Source: Aliivibrio sifiae (lineage in GTDB: Bacteria; Pseudomonadota; Gammaproteobacteria; Enterobacterales; Vibrionaceae). From it: a DNA stretch of 64,000 nucleotides. The notes under the pieces were generated by a model that saw only the letters and a program-made list of their open reading frames with translations, was not told the origin of the DNA and ran no database searches. Below are positions 1-8,658 of the stretch, in pieces; position 1 is the first letter of the stretch; the number at the start of each line of letters is the position of its first letter. Made by a program: the position numbers and the translations under genes. The stretch spans positions 1,155,493 through 1,219,492 of the forward strand of contig NZ_MSCO01000001.1 of the NCBI RefSeq assembly GCF_002954705.1, given 5' to 3'.

Positions 1-238
1 AACAATATCGTGAGGTTTTTTGATCTAAACCAAAGAAACGACCTCCTGTTACAAAATAGAACAATTTCCCCATTTATTTTACACCTCAAAAGAAATCTTC
101 TACATAACATCTATATCTGCTTGATAACATCTGAAATAGGGATATATAATGCAAAAAACAACGAAAAGAAGCATAAATTGCTCAACCTTGCATAACGTAA
201 ACACTGTTTCCTCAAGACTTTCTATTTTTTACTCATTT

Positions 239-285
239 GATAATGATAAAAATCAGGAAAGCACAAATTTTTTGATTCGATCAAA
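239..285. promoter_or_regulatory. Candidate Fur-like and FNR-like sites upstream of ndh
   Basis: The first 325 bases hold no convincing gene. Two operator-like motifs lie 40-90 bases before ndh. GATAATGATAA at 239-249 matches the left part of a Fur box, but the right half is poor. TTTGAT-TCG-ATCAAA at 271-285 is a perfect dyad resembling an FNR site with a spacer one base too short. Repression of ndh by FNR is known in E. coli. Both assignments are weak. Confidence 0.3.
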
Positions 286-325
286 TCGGATTAATCCCCT
301 TTTTATTTTTTAGAGGAAAATTGTA

Positions 326-1615
326 ATGACTAAGATTGTTATTGTTGGTGGTGGAGCTGGTGGTTTAGAGCTTGCTACTAAATTTGGTCGTACACTGGGT
401 CGTAAAGGTCGTGCTGAAGTTACATTGGTAGACCGTAAAGCAAGCCATTTATGGAAACCACTGCTACATGAAGTGGCGACAGGTTCTTTAGATGAAGGTG
501 TTGATGCCATTAGCTACCGTGCACATGCAAAGAATCACTCTTTTGATTTCCAAATGGGTAGTTTGTGCGACATTAATCGTGACCGTAAATTCATTACTCT
601 GGCTGAAATTAAAGATGAGCATGGTGAGATGCTTATTCCGACAAGAGAAATTGAATATGATTACCTGATCCTTGCGATTGGCTCAACGTCGAATGACTTT
701 AATACTCCGGGTGTTCGTGAAAACTGTATTTTCCTTGATAGCCCAGAACAAGCACATCGCTTCCGTACTGAGATGAACAATCAGTTCTTGAAGCTTCATG
801 CTCATCCTACACAAAAGACGGTTGATATCGCGATTGTTGGTGCTGGTGCTACGGGTGTTGAATTATCTGCAGAGCTTCATAATGCGGTTAAAGAGTTACG
901 AGCTTATGGTTTTGGTGATTTAGATTCGGCAAAATTAAATGTGAATCTTGTTGAAGCGGGTGAGCGAATTCTTCCTGCTCTGCCTCCTCGTATTTCATCT
1001 GCGGCACACAGTGAGTTAACGAAACTTGGTGTGAACGTTAGAACGATGACGATGGTAACTAAAGCAGATTCTGAAGGCTTACACACTAAAGAAGGTGAGC
1101 TTATTCCTGCTCAAATCATGGTATGGGCTGCAGGTATTAAAGCACCTGATTTCATGAAAGATATCGCAGGTTTAGAAACTAACCGTATTAATCAGCTTGT
1201 TGTTAAGCCAACGCTACAAACTACACGTGATGATGATATTTTCGTTATTGGTGATTTAGCATCGTGTGAAAAAGCCGATGGTGGTTTTGTTCCTCCTCGT
1301 GCACAAGCTGCTCATCAAATGGCAAGTCATGCGTTTAAAAATATTATTGCTAAAATGACTGACCGTGAAATGAAACCATACGTATATAAAGATCATGGTT
1401 CTTTAGTTTCATTAAGTAACTTCTCAACGGTTGGTAGCTTGATGGGGAACTTAACGAAGGGCTCTATGATGGTTGAAGGCCGTATCGCACGTGTTGTATA
1501 CATCTCATTATATCGTATGCATCAAATTGCACTGCATGGTCTCTTTAAAACGACGTTGATTATGCTAGTAGGGCGTATCAACCGAGTTCTACGTCCAAAC
1601 TTAAAACTTCACTAA
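326..1615 (+). CDS. ndh: Type II NADH dehydrogenase (NDH-2)
   Basis: This enzyme oxidises NADH and reduces quinone at the inner face of the cytoplasmic membrane without pumping protons. The N-terminus carries an FAD-binding glycine motif (GGGAGG, residues about 8-13). A second dinucleotide motif, GAGATG, near residue 172 binds NADH. A late IGDLAS motif near residue 310 is the usual second FAD contact. At 429 residues it has the length of E. coli Ndh, including the C-terminal tail used for membrane attachment. GAGGAAAA before the ATG supports the start. It is a single-gene unit ending at a strong terminator. Confidence 0.93.
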   Translation: MTKIVIVGGGAGGLELATKFGRTLGRKGRAEVTLVDRKASHLWKPLLHEVATGSLDEGVDAISYRAHAKNHSFDFQMGSLCDINRDRKFITLAEIKDEHGEMLIPTREIEYDYLILAIGSTSNDFNTPGVRENCIFLDSPEQAHRFRTEMNNQFLKLHAHPTQKTVDIAIVGAGATGVELSAELHNAVKELRAYGFGDLDSAKLNVNLVEAGERILPALPPRISSAAHSELTKLGVNVRTMTMVTKADSEGLHTKEGELIPAQIMVWAAGIKAPDFMKDIAGLETNRINQLVVKPTLQTTRDDDIFVIGDLASCEKADGGFVPPRAQAAHQMASHAFKNIIAKMTDREMKPYVYKDHGSLVSLSNFSTVGSLMGNLTKGSMMVEGRIARVVYISLYRMHQIALHGLFKTTLIMLVGRINRVLRPNLKLH

Positions 1616-1645
1616 TTGGGTTGTTTTAAAACGAAATAGATAAAA

Positions 1646-1679
1646 AGGCAGGAATACTTCAGTATTTCTGCCTTTTTTT
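1646..1679 (+). terminator. Rho-independent terminator after ndh
   Basis: AGGCAGGAATACT pairs with AGTATTTCTGCCT around a 2-base loop and is followed by seven T residues. Confidence 0.9.
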
Positions 1680-1788
1680 ATGACTGAATAACAAAAAATG
1701 TGCGCTAACTCACCGTAAATCATTTATAATGCGCGGCTAAATTATTGTTCACTGAATACATAGACTGTTCGCTTAAGGAATCCACTTT

Positions 1789-3093
1789 ATGTCATTTTCA
1801 TCTCAAGGTTTCGCACCTGAAGTCGTAAAAGCATTAACTGAATGTGGTTATCAGAAATTAACCCCAATCCAGCAAAAAGCTATTCCTTTGGCACGTAAAG
1901 GTCATGATATTCTTGCGAATGCTCAAACAGGTACGGGTAAAACTGCCGCGTTTGCGTTGCCAGTGATCCAGCAATTGCTTGATTCGAAAAAAACAGCAAC
2001 TCGTCGTTCAGCTCGTGCTTTAATTTTAGCGCCAACTCGTGAGCTAGCAGAGCAAATTGCATCAAACATTGCTGATTACACAAAATACACATCATTATCA
2101 GTAACTGCAGTATTTGGCGGTAAGAAAATGTCTTCTCAAGAGAGAGCATTGGATCCGGGTGTTGATATCTTGGTTGCGACTCCTGGTCGTCTTCAAGAGC
2201 ATATCGAAGAAGGCAACATCTCTATCGCGAGTCTAGAATTTTTAGTATTTGATGAAGCCGACCGTATGTTAGATATGGGCTTTGTTAATGCTATCCGTAA
2301 CATCATGATGGAAGTAAATACCGCTCCACAAATCATGTTGTTCTCAGCAACGTCGTCTGCGCAAATGAACAAATTAGCGAGTGATATTTTACGTCGTCCA
2401 AAACGAGTTTCGGTTGACCGCGAAAATATGACAGCATCAACGATTGCTCACGTTGTTTATCCTGTAGATGAAGAACGTAAAACAGAATTACTATCAGAGT
2501 TGATTGGCCGTAAAAACTGGCAGCAAGTTCTGGTATTTGTAAACTACAAAGAAACAGCAAATAGCATTGTTAAAGAGCTTAAGCTTGATGGTATTAAAGC
2601 GGTTATTTGTCACGGAGATAAAGCACAAAGTGCTCGTCGTCGTGCGTTAGAAGAGTTTAAAGAAGGTAAAGCACGTGTAATGGTTGCAACGGATGTTGCT
2701 GCTCGTGGTCTTGATATTGCCGATTTACCACACGTAATTAACTATGACATGCCTTTCTTAGCTGAAGATTATGTTCACCGTATTGGTCGTACAGGTCGTG
2801 CAGGTAAAAAAGGTCATGCGGTTTCATTTGTTAGCCGTGAAGAAGAATTAACGGTTGTTCAAGTTGAAACACTAATTCAGCAACGTATTCACCGTGTAGT
2901 TCAAGCAGGTTACGAGCCTAAGAGCCGTGATGCTTACATCGAAAAAGTGAATACTAAAGCTGGATTTAGAGATCGTAAAGGTCGCACAAATAACGCGACT
3001 AACGTGAATCAAGATCAGGCTTCTGCAGAACGTCGTATGCGTTTGAAGAATGTGATCCAAAAGAAAGCTGGTATTACTAAGCTTAAAAAGTAG
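1789..3093 (+). CDS. rhlE: DEAD-box ATP-dependent RNA helicase, RhlE-like
   Basis: The protein unwinds RNA duplexes using ATP, with likely roles in ribosome assembly or RNA decay. The motifs appear in canonical order: Q-motif (LTPIQ, near residue 25), Walker A AQTGTGKT (45-52), PTRELA, DEAD (155-158), SAT, and HRIGRTGR near 330. After the second RecA domain comes a short basic tail, typical of RhlE-type helicases rather than DeaD or SrmB. Nine bases separate it from the next gene, which has its own GGAG site, so the two are probably co-transcribed. The family is certain; the exact subgroup is inferred from the tail and the sequence style. Confidence 0.88.
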   Translation: MSFSSQGFAPEVVKALTECGYQKLTPIQQKAIPLARKGHDILANAQTGTGKTAAFALPVIQQLLDSKKTATRRSARALILAPTRELAEQIASNIADYTKYTSLSVTAVFGGKKMSSQERALDPGVDILVATPGRLQEHIEEGNISIASLEFLVFDEADRMLDMGFVNAIRNIMMEVNTAPQIMLFSATSSAQMNKLASDILRRPKRVSVDRENMTASTIAHVVYPVDEERKTELLSELIGRKNWQQVLVFVNYKETANSIVKELKLDGIKAVICHGDKAQSARRRALEEFKEGKARVMVATDVAARGLDIADLPHVINYDMPFLAEDYVHRIGRTGRAGKKGHAVSFVSREEELTVVQVETLIQQRIHRVVQAGYEPKSRDAYIEKVNTKAGFRDRKGRTNNATNVNQDQASAERRMRLKNVIQKKAGITKLKK

Positions 3094-3102
3094 GAGAGTA
3101 AA

Positions 3103-3549
3103 ATGGAACGTGATTATACTTTCTCTTGTTTAGTAACAATGCCGCGTCATGAGCTTGAAGAGTTCAGTCATCGTGTGATTAGTCGTATGGTGCCTGAAGA
3201 GACAATAAAAGAGATCTTTACGTTTGAACAAGAAGAAACGGCAGATCCAGATCGTATGCAAACAGCTCAATTAGATGCCATGCTTCGTCTTGCTGCTGTC
3301 GCTCTTGGCGAAGTGACTCATGCATTTTCAGAGTCTGAAAATTCACAACAAAACAGCTTACGAATGATGCGTCTTGTTTTATGGCATGCTTATGCAATGT
3401 TATTTAATTTAGAAGAAGCGGTATCGTTAGAAGAGCACTGTGAATTGGTTGAGAAAATTTTAGCGAAACCACCAACAGATGCATTAAATTGGCTGCCAAT
3501 TTTATCTAAATTACTTGGTGATTACGCCGCTATTGCTGCGAAAAAATAA
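3103..3549 (+). CDS. Conserved hypothetical protein downstream of RhlE
   Basis: I do not recognise a family. The 148-residue product is acidic, predicted soluble and mostly helical, with no signal peptide, membrane segment or cofactor motif. It starts with ATG eight bases after TAGGAGAG and lies nine bases behind the helicase, so the two are probably one transcript. A role linked to RNA metabolism would be guilt by association only. A clear terminator follows 27 bases after the stop. Confidence 0.75.
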   Translation: MERDYTFSCLVTMPRHELEEFSHRVISRMVPEETIKEIFTFEQEETADPDRMQTAQLDAMLRLAAVALGEVTHAFSESENSQQNSLRMMRLVLWHAYAMLFNLEEAVSLEEHCELVEKILAKPPTDALNWLPILSKLLGDYAAIAAKK

Positions 3550-3575
3550 GTGATTTGAATAGTATAAATAAAAGC

Positions 3576-3603
3576 CCTTCATCTTTCTGAGTGAAGGTTT
3601 TTT
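3576..3603 (+). terminator. Rho-independent terminator
   Basis: CCTTCA pairs with TGAAGG around a 10-base loop, followed by six T residues. Confidence 0.8.
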
Positions 3604-3625
3604 ATTGTGCACTTAATTATATTGA

Positions 3626-4222
3626 TTAGAGACTTTGAAGAAATTGACTTCTGTTTTTAATGTCTTCCACATTATGAGCGATGTTTTGGTTTACGATTGC
3701 TCTTTAGAAGCGGTCGCAACTGATGAGTTAATATCAACAAGCTGAGTTACTTTTTTTGAAATATTGCCTCAATTTTGTCTGATATTTTCCATCGCATCAA
3801 CGGCTTTAGTTGCTTTTGTTTGTAGGGTTGCAATGATCGTTTGAATATTGGCTGTCGAATCTTGAGTTTTCACCGCAAGTGCTCGAACTTCATCTGAAAC
3901 TACCGCAAAACCTCTCCCTTGTTCACCTGCGTGTGCAGCTTCAATCGCGGCATTTAAAGCGAGTAGGTTCGTCTGGTCTGAAATGTTAGTAATAACGTCA
4001 ACCATAGAGCTGGTGTTATCTGATAAGATTTTTAGCTCTTCAATAATGCAAAAGGACTCTTGTAACGTTTTAAACTATGAGAAGAAAGAACTAACGCCGT
4101 ACTTGTTTCTCCTTCAGCTGATAACGCGTTTGCAGTAATATCGTTTGCAGTGGTCGCCATTTGCCATGAGTTGAATATTACTAACTACTCTTGGAATTTG
4201 AGAAAGTTCTTTACGCACTATT
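3626..4222 (-). pseudogene. Methyl-accepting chemotaxis protein, truncated and frameshifted
   Basis: The reverse strand encodes the cytoplasmic signalling tip of a chemoreceptor. The hairpin signature ([18 protein letters not shown]) lies within 3769-4005. The C-terminal part continues below 3787 after an in-frame TGA, with a further frame change near 3700, and ends at 3626. Upstream, toward 4220, fragments such as ANDITANAL appear in other frames, so there are several frameshifts. The sensor, membrane and HAMP parts are missing. The fragment abuts an ISAs1-type transposase remnant at about 4214-4222, suggesting a transposition-linked deletion. It is not expected to yield a functional receptor. 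Confidence 0.85.
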
Positions 4223-4402
4223 ACGCTTAAACCAATCATGATGACCGAGAATGTATTCACGAATATCAAACCAGCCTTTCGCACCTGCAATCACCGCACA
4301 TAGCGAGCCAAAGAGGACTTCAAACAGGCAATATGTGACCTTTTCACCTTGGCGTTAGTCAATAATCGTTTGAAAATGTTCTTTGAAGTGGTCAATGTGC
4401 AT
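4214..4402 (-). mobile_element. ISAs1-family transposase remnant, N-terminal fragment (copy 1)
   Basis: Read on the reverse strand from an ATG at 4402, this gives the N-terminus of an ISAs1-type transposase (HIDHFKEHFQTIID, then SLCAVIAGAKGWFDIREYIL and GHHDWFKR). An in-frame TAA interrupts it after residue 15. It ends abruptly against the chemoreceptor fragment, so only about 60 codons remain. It is nearly identical to the corresponding part of copy 2 at about 8.1-8.3 kb. It is dead as a transposase. Confidence 0.85.
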
Positions 4403-4498
4403 GATGCTCTCTCTAAAAAGGGAGTATATGATCACAGCTGAATGTGATCGTCAAACCGCCCTATTCTTGATTAAAAAAACGTTCGCAATCTCACTCTG
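4238..4498. repeat. Direct repeat A, left copy (IS end)
   Basis: About 260 bases here recur in the same orientation at 8124-8382 with scattered substitutions and small indels. The repeat includes the transposase N-terminus and about 90 bases of non-coding IS end containing the dyad GATCAC-N8-GTGATC. The two copies bracket the secreted-protein gene. Confidence 0.9.
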
Positions 4499-4689
4499 GG
4501 GATAGATCCGCCTTTCTCAATCGCTTATTCAATGTTGAGGTCATTTGTTAATAATAATGGTCAATTGTAGGGCTTTATTTATTAACTCAAATTATTAATT
4601 CCTTTTTCAGTTGAATAAATATAATATATTTAAAGTTAGACATTACAGATAGTTATTATATTACCTATGATAGGAAGAAGGTTAAAGTA

Positions 4690-7365
4690 ATGATGTTGAA
4701 AAGGTTTACTTATAGTACTTTTTTACTGTGCTTATCAATTAATGCACACAGTGAAACTCTTATTGAAATTGATACAAAAACGCCAGATATTCATAGGATA
4801 ATTGAAAACGCAGGAAACCCATTGGGACCGGTGTCTATTTTTAATTTTCACCACTATGCATTAAATAGAGTCCCATTTGATAATTCAGAAATTGACTTTG
4901 GAAATAATCCAATGGGGCTAAGTTTAAGAAGCGTGCATCCATTATTTTCTGAAAATCTAGCAGGACTTGTTCAAGATTATTATGATAATGGTGAGAAGCC
5001 ACCGGGAGCCACAAATAGTGTTTGGCAATTTTTAATGAATGCCGATGGCATGCCAAGCACCTATGAGCCGACAATTGAAGATGATCGAATGTGTATTTAT
5101 ACCCATCGAAGATATAAATTGTCCGATATTGCAGCTGATGCAGCGAACTCCGTCACAAATTTAGGGTTTGTTAATTCACCAGATCAGTGGTGGTTTCAAG
5201 TATCACTATACAATCAAGAAACAAATAATTTTGACTTGCCTGCACCAGATTATATCATACAGGATCATCCAGAAGCTGCCATTAATAACTTCTCAAGAAT
5301 GGCAATTCAGAAAGGTGCTATCCAAACACAATCAAATGAACGATGGTGTTTTAAATACGATGAGCCTGCAATAATAAGGATTAAAAAAGGCTCTAGAGTT
5401 ATAAATGAAAATGAATTTGTATGGGATAATGCACTAGCTGACATCGTTGATATTGTAGTTAATGTTCCTAACATTACCGGCTACCCTCATTTTACAGGTA
5501 TGTCAGATTTAAATATTACAGATCATGAGTTTTGGAGAGACGATAAAATACAATATGTTGGAGTAGATCTATTACGAGACATCTTTTTTGATTTGGAGTC
5601 CCCAAGCTTCAACGCAGGAGCTGCTGATGAAAGCATTAAAAACAACTCGTTGACAGCCGTTAAGATTATTTGGTCTAAACTTGTGAACTTTAGATTGAAT
5701 GGTGTGGATTCTATAAATGACGACTTTTCAAGATTTATTACAACAGTAATGAATGACAACACTATAAGTCTTGAGACCAAATTTAATGAAATTAAATTTG
5801 AATCAAACCAAAGAACTCAAAAGGAGTTAAAGAAAGCATTTAAACAATGGACTACATCTCATTATCAAGGGATTTTAATGGGAAATCTTGGGACACTTGA
5901 CAATATTAACAGATTTAAAAACAGCATTAAAAAAAATGGTGTTAAGAAAACAATAAAATCAATTAGACTGGCAAACCCCGTTAGTGTATTAAAGAGTTTT
6001 GGCCCAGACCAACTTTTAAGTATGGGGTTTAACATATGGCAACTAGCTGATAATATTAGAAATCCCGGTAATAGTACTTCTGAGATTGCTCTTGCCTATA
6101 TACCTGGCATATCTGATGGCATGACAATATTTATTGACACTAGCACAAAAAAAAATAATTTCCATGCACTGACTAATTTCAATAACGTCAAGAAAACCGA
6201 TTATAACACCAACGATTTCCCCTATGAGCTGATCAACAATCACATGATGTCAAAACTAACAGACTCTGATCTCAATGCTGTTGAAAACGCGTGTTTTTAC
6301 ACTGATAAGGAGAACCTAAATGAGCCTTCATTTTGTATAAGTGAAAATTCAGAACTTCAAAGCCCTCAGTCTTATATATCGTTCGTAAATATTCCTGACG
6401 GGTATTGGGTTAAAGCGGACTTGAGAGTAAATAAGCCTCCATTCTATTTAACCGAATCAATGGAAAGTATCGGGAATTTATCATCTAGCATCCTTTCAAG
6501 AGGAGATGTGGATTTATCTTTAGTGAAAGCTGAAGACATTCAAAAGAATAGTGATTACTGTATCTATTACAATGAACTATTTAAAGGCGTCGCTCAATGT
6601 TATAACGGGGAACTAGAGCTTACAGACTCTCGCGTCGCCAATGATTTAAATATTGAGAATCAAGATTCAGAGATATTCAGAGAACAATCAAAAGTTAAGT
6701 CATATCAGAAGTTCAGTAAAAAACCGTTTGAACTGGTCATGGGTGTCGATAAGAAATCCCAATTCATAACATCAGTTCCGTATAAACCTGAGAGTATTTT
6801 TGGACATGACGTAGTCGCCATTCAAAACACCACTCACGCTGAAGCAATCAACTTTTTCCAACAAAACCATGGTACTGAAGGTGTTGTGATTTATGAACAC
6901 TTCGATCAGCAAGGAAATTCATTGGTTATCACATCGGATAAGCACGATTTAGGCACCGAAATGAATGACAAAATGTCATCATGGGTTTTACCAACGGACT
7001 GGGTGGTTAGATTTTATGCAGGTGCCAACTTTGCAGGTAGGTACTATACGCGAGCAGCAAGCGGTAATGCTGATGGCTTTAATGACATAACAAACTCAGT
7101 AAAAATATTAAGCCCTAGAAATAATCTTGTGATATTTGATTACAATAATTATGGGGGTGATTATATGGAAATTACGTCAGATATGGCCTTCCTTGATTCA
7201 ATGAATGATCGCTTACAATCATTTATCATCCCTGAGGGCTGGGTGGTTAGATTTTATGAAGATGCCAACTTTGCAGGTAGGTACTATACACGAAATTCCA
7301 GTGGTAATGCCCAAGAAGCATTTAGCAATAATATAAGCTCCATTAAGATAATGTCGCGTCCATAG
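4690..7365 (+). CDS. Large secreted protein of unknown function with two C-terminal beta/gamma-crystallin-like repeats
   Basis: I do not recognise the family of the main body. The 891-residue protein begins with a signal peptide (basic start, hydrophobic residues about 7-18, cleavage near SINAHS), so it should be exported. Residues about 23-725 are Asn/Asp/Ser-rich and contain several cysteines compatible with disulfides in an extracellular protein. A short hydrophobic stretch (ALAYIPGISDG) lies near residue 473. Residues 730-810 and 811-891 are two 80-residue repeats with the WVVRFY and NFAGRYYTR signatures of beta/gamma-crystallin modules, which often bind calcium or carbohydrate. GGAAGAAGG precedes the start; a second ATG three bases on is possible. 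The gene is AT-rich, intact and flanked by IS remnants, suggesting horizontal acquisition. A toxin or adhesin role is only a guess. Confidence 0.85.
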   Translation: MMLKRFTYSTFLLCLSINAHSETLIEIDTKTPDIHRIIENAGNPLGPVSIFNFHHYALNRVPFDNSEIDFGNNPMGLSLRSVHPLFSENLAGLVQDYYDNGEKPPGATNSVWQFLMNADGMPSTYEPTIEDDRMCIYTHRRYKLSDIAADAANSVTNLGFVNSPDQWWFQVSLYNQETNNFDLPAPDYIIQDHPEAAINNFSRMAIQKGAIQTQSNERWCFKYDEPAIIRIKKGSRVINENEFVWDNALADIVDIVVNVPNITGYPHFTGMSDLNITDHEFWRDDKIQYVGVDLLRDIFFDLESPSFNAGAADESIKNNSLTAVKIIWSKLVNFRLNGVDSINDDFSRFITTVMNDNTISLETKFNEIKFESNQRTQKELKKAFKQWTTSHYQGILMGNLGTLDNINRFKNSIKKNGVKKTIKSIRLANPVSVLKSFGPDQLLSMGFNIWQLADNIRNPGNSTSEIALAYIPGISDGMTIFIDTSTKKNNFHALTNFNNVKKTDYNTNDFPYELINNHMMSKLTDSDLNAVENACFYTDKENLNEPSFCISENSELQSPQSYISFVNIPDGYWVKADLRVNKPPFYLTESMESIGNLSSSILSRGDVDLSLVKAEDIQKNSDYCIYYNELFKGVAQCYNGELELTDSRVANDLNIENQDSEIFREQSKVKSYQKFSKKPFELVMGVDKKSQFITSVPYKPESIFGHDVVAIQNTTHAEAINFFQQNHGTEGVVIYEHFDQQGNSLVITSDKHDLGTEMNDKMSSWVLPTDWVVRFYAGANFAGRYYTRAASGNADGFNDITNSVKILSPRNNLVIFDYNNYGGDYMEITSDMAFLDSMNDRLQSFIIPEGWVVRFYEDANFAGRYYTRNSSGNAQEAFSNNISSIKIMSRP
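6999..7293 (+). repeat. Intragenic direct repeat in the crystallin-like modules
   Basis: A 55-base block at 6999-7053 recurs at 7239-7293, exactly 240 bases (80 codons) later, with only about five differences. It encodes the most conserved part of each module. Near-identity at the DNA level points to a recent duplication or gene conversion. Confidence 0.9.
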
Positions 7366-7391
7366 CGTCAAGGCATCATTTTCAATCTACC

Positions 7392-7432
7392 AAGAACCAA
7401 GAGGGCCATTAAGTGCTGTCCTCTTGGTTCTT
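7392..7432. terminator. Strong hairpin after the secreted-protein gene
   Basis: A perfect 13-bp stem (AAGAACCAAGAGG with its complement) surrounds a 15-base loop, 26 bases after the stop codon. No T-tract follows, so it may act as a 3'-end stabiliser or a weak terminator. Confidence 0.6.
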
Positions 7433-7559
7433 ACCCAAAGTGCCTAAACGTAACTAATTTGATTTGTTGTAGGTGAAACTGTATTGAAAACGTCACTGGG
7501 CACATGAACATAGTCTCAGCGATGCCCTTGTTTAATTCGAACTCAACATTGTCCTGTTA

Positions 7560-8288
7560 GTTTATTAAATTCTCGGTTTAACTATAATCGAACTGCCTTT
7601 CTCAAAACGGAAGTTTTCAACCATTATAATGCTCTTCAACTCTTTCTAGAGAGAGAAGTCACCATCAAGTTTCGTAATATTAAAAACATAGCATTGGCGA
7701 TACTCTATACGTCCACACCCTTGTTTAAGGCTGTGAGGGTATCTACCATATTTGCTCGCTGATATGAGAACGCTTTTTCTATCGCTTGTCCGAGTTTTCC
7801 TTGATGCAAGCAAGTAATCACCACCTTGTTTTATAATGGCTTTGGCCATCTTAGCCTGACAGGCCATTGTATCAATGGTTACTAGGGCTACCTTGATATC
7901 TAGCATCTTTATCAGTTCAGGGTACACTGTAATCTCATTACTTTTTTCTTCGGTTTTCAGCTGTCCCAACACGAGTTTGTTTGACGATGCATAAGCACTG
8001 TTCATATGGATGGTGCTCGTCCTGTCTCACGATTGTATGAGCCTCGAAGCGTTTTGTCATCTATCGTAATCACTTGACCTTCGTAAGAGTGTGTATTGGC
8101 GACATTCAGTTAATGAAGCACCTATGATGACCGAGAATGTATTCACGAATATCAAACTAGCCTTTCGCACTTGCAATCACCGCACATAGCGAGCCAAAGA
8201 GGACTTTAAACAGGTAATATGTGATCTTTGCACCTTGATGTTAGTCAATAATCGTTTGAAAATGTTCTTTGAAGTGGTCAATGTACAT
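7560..8288 (-). mobile_element. ISAs1-family transposase remnant (copy 2), degenerate
   Basis: The reverse strand from an ATG at 8288 reads as an ISAs1-type transposase: N-terminal HIDHFKEHF, then SLCAVI, an internal deletion around 8100-8120, then VITIDDKTLRGSYNRETG. A one-base frameshift near 8005 follows, then the long segment 8005-7649 with KLVLGQLKTEEKSNEITVYP, VTIDTMACQ and GGDYLLA. An in-frame TAG at 7646-7648 is followed by KELKSIIMVENFRFEKG. The C-terminal catalytic part (the ISS and LHW-LDV regions) is missing. At least four lesions make it inactive. With copy 1 it frames the secreted-protein gene. Confidence 0.88.
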
Positions 8289-8382
8289 GATGCTTTCCCT
8301 AAAAAGGAGTATATGATCACCGCTGAATGTGATCGTCAAGTCGCCCTATTTTTGATTGAAAAACGTTCGCTATCTCACTCTG
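8124..8382. repeat. Direct repeat A, right copy (IS end)
   Basis: This matches 4238-4498 at an offset of about 3.886 kb, in the same orientation. Similarity stops at TCTCACTCTG in both copies, which probably marks the edge of the element. The adjoining sequences then differ. Confidence 0.9.
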
Positions 8383-8536
8383 ATATGTTGCCTAAGATAA
8401 GTTTTTCCTCAAATGGTTGATTTGGATCTAATTCTACAGCAGTTGATAATGACTTTATGGATCCATAAAGGCCATTTATTGCAGTATTAAAGTTAGCTTG
8501 TGTAACGTTGAGCGCAATTTTACTTGTATGAGTCAT
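8375..8536 (-). CDS. 53-residue ORF running into the IS edge; probable truncated gene
   Basis: The reverse strand has an ATG at 8536 and an uninterrupted 53-codon frame starting MTHTSKIALN. It ends at a TGA that lies within the outer bases of the IS remnant. The frame therefore seems to be the 5' end of an unrecognised gene cut off when the element inserted. The upstream sequence has AAAGAAAGCAAT as a weak ribosome site. I cannot assign a function, and it may no longer be expressed. Confidence 0.4.
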   Translation of the reverse strand: MTHTSKIALNVTQANFNTAINGLYGSIKSLSTAVELDPNQPFEEKLILGNISE

Positions 8537-8603
8537 ATTGCTTTCTTTGTATGTTTTAAAAAGCGTCCCGAAGCAATAAGAGTTAAAGCTAAGGTAATTA
8601 GTA

Positions 8604-8640
8604 TTACAAAAATCCCCATTAATAATGATTAATGGGGATT
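8604..8640 (-). terminator. Terminator of the CstA-family transporter gene
   Basis: AATCCCCATTAAT pairs with ATTAATGGGGATT around a 4-base loop. On the reverse strand it is followed by a TTTTTGT tract. It lies just beyond the transporter stop. Confidence 0.85.
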
Positions 8641-8658
8641 CTTTATTTAACTAGATTA

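Noticed and set aside
10-195. 61-codon forward frame at the left edge
   Set aside because: Low-complexity AT-rich translation, no ribosome site and no family resemblance. More likely chance in non-coding sequence.
7433-7559. A reverse-strand frame of about 38 codons beyond the transposase remnant
   Set aside because: It reads coherently (LNKGIAETMFM) but is short and has no match to the ISAs1 C-terminus that I can recognise. It is too weak to list as a gene.
8235-8420. 61-codon forward frame in the right IS repeat
   Set aside because: It is antisense to the transposase N-terminus and the same stretch in copy 1 is interrupted, so it is a shadow.
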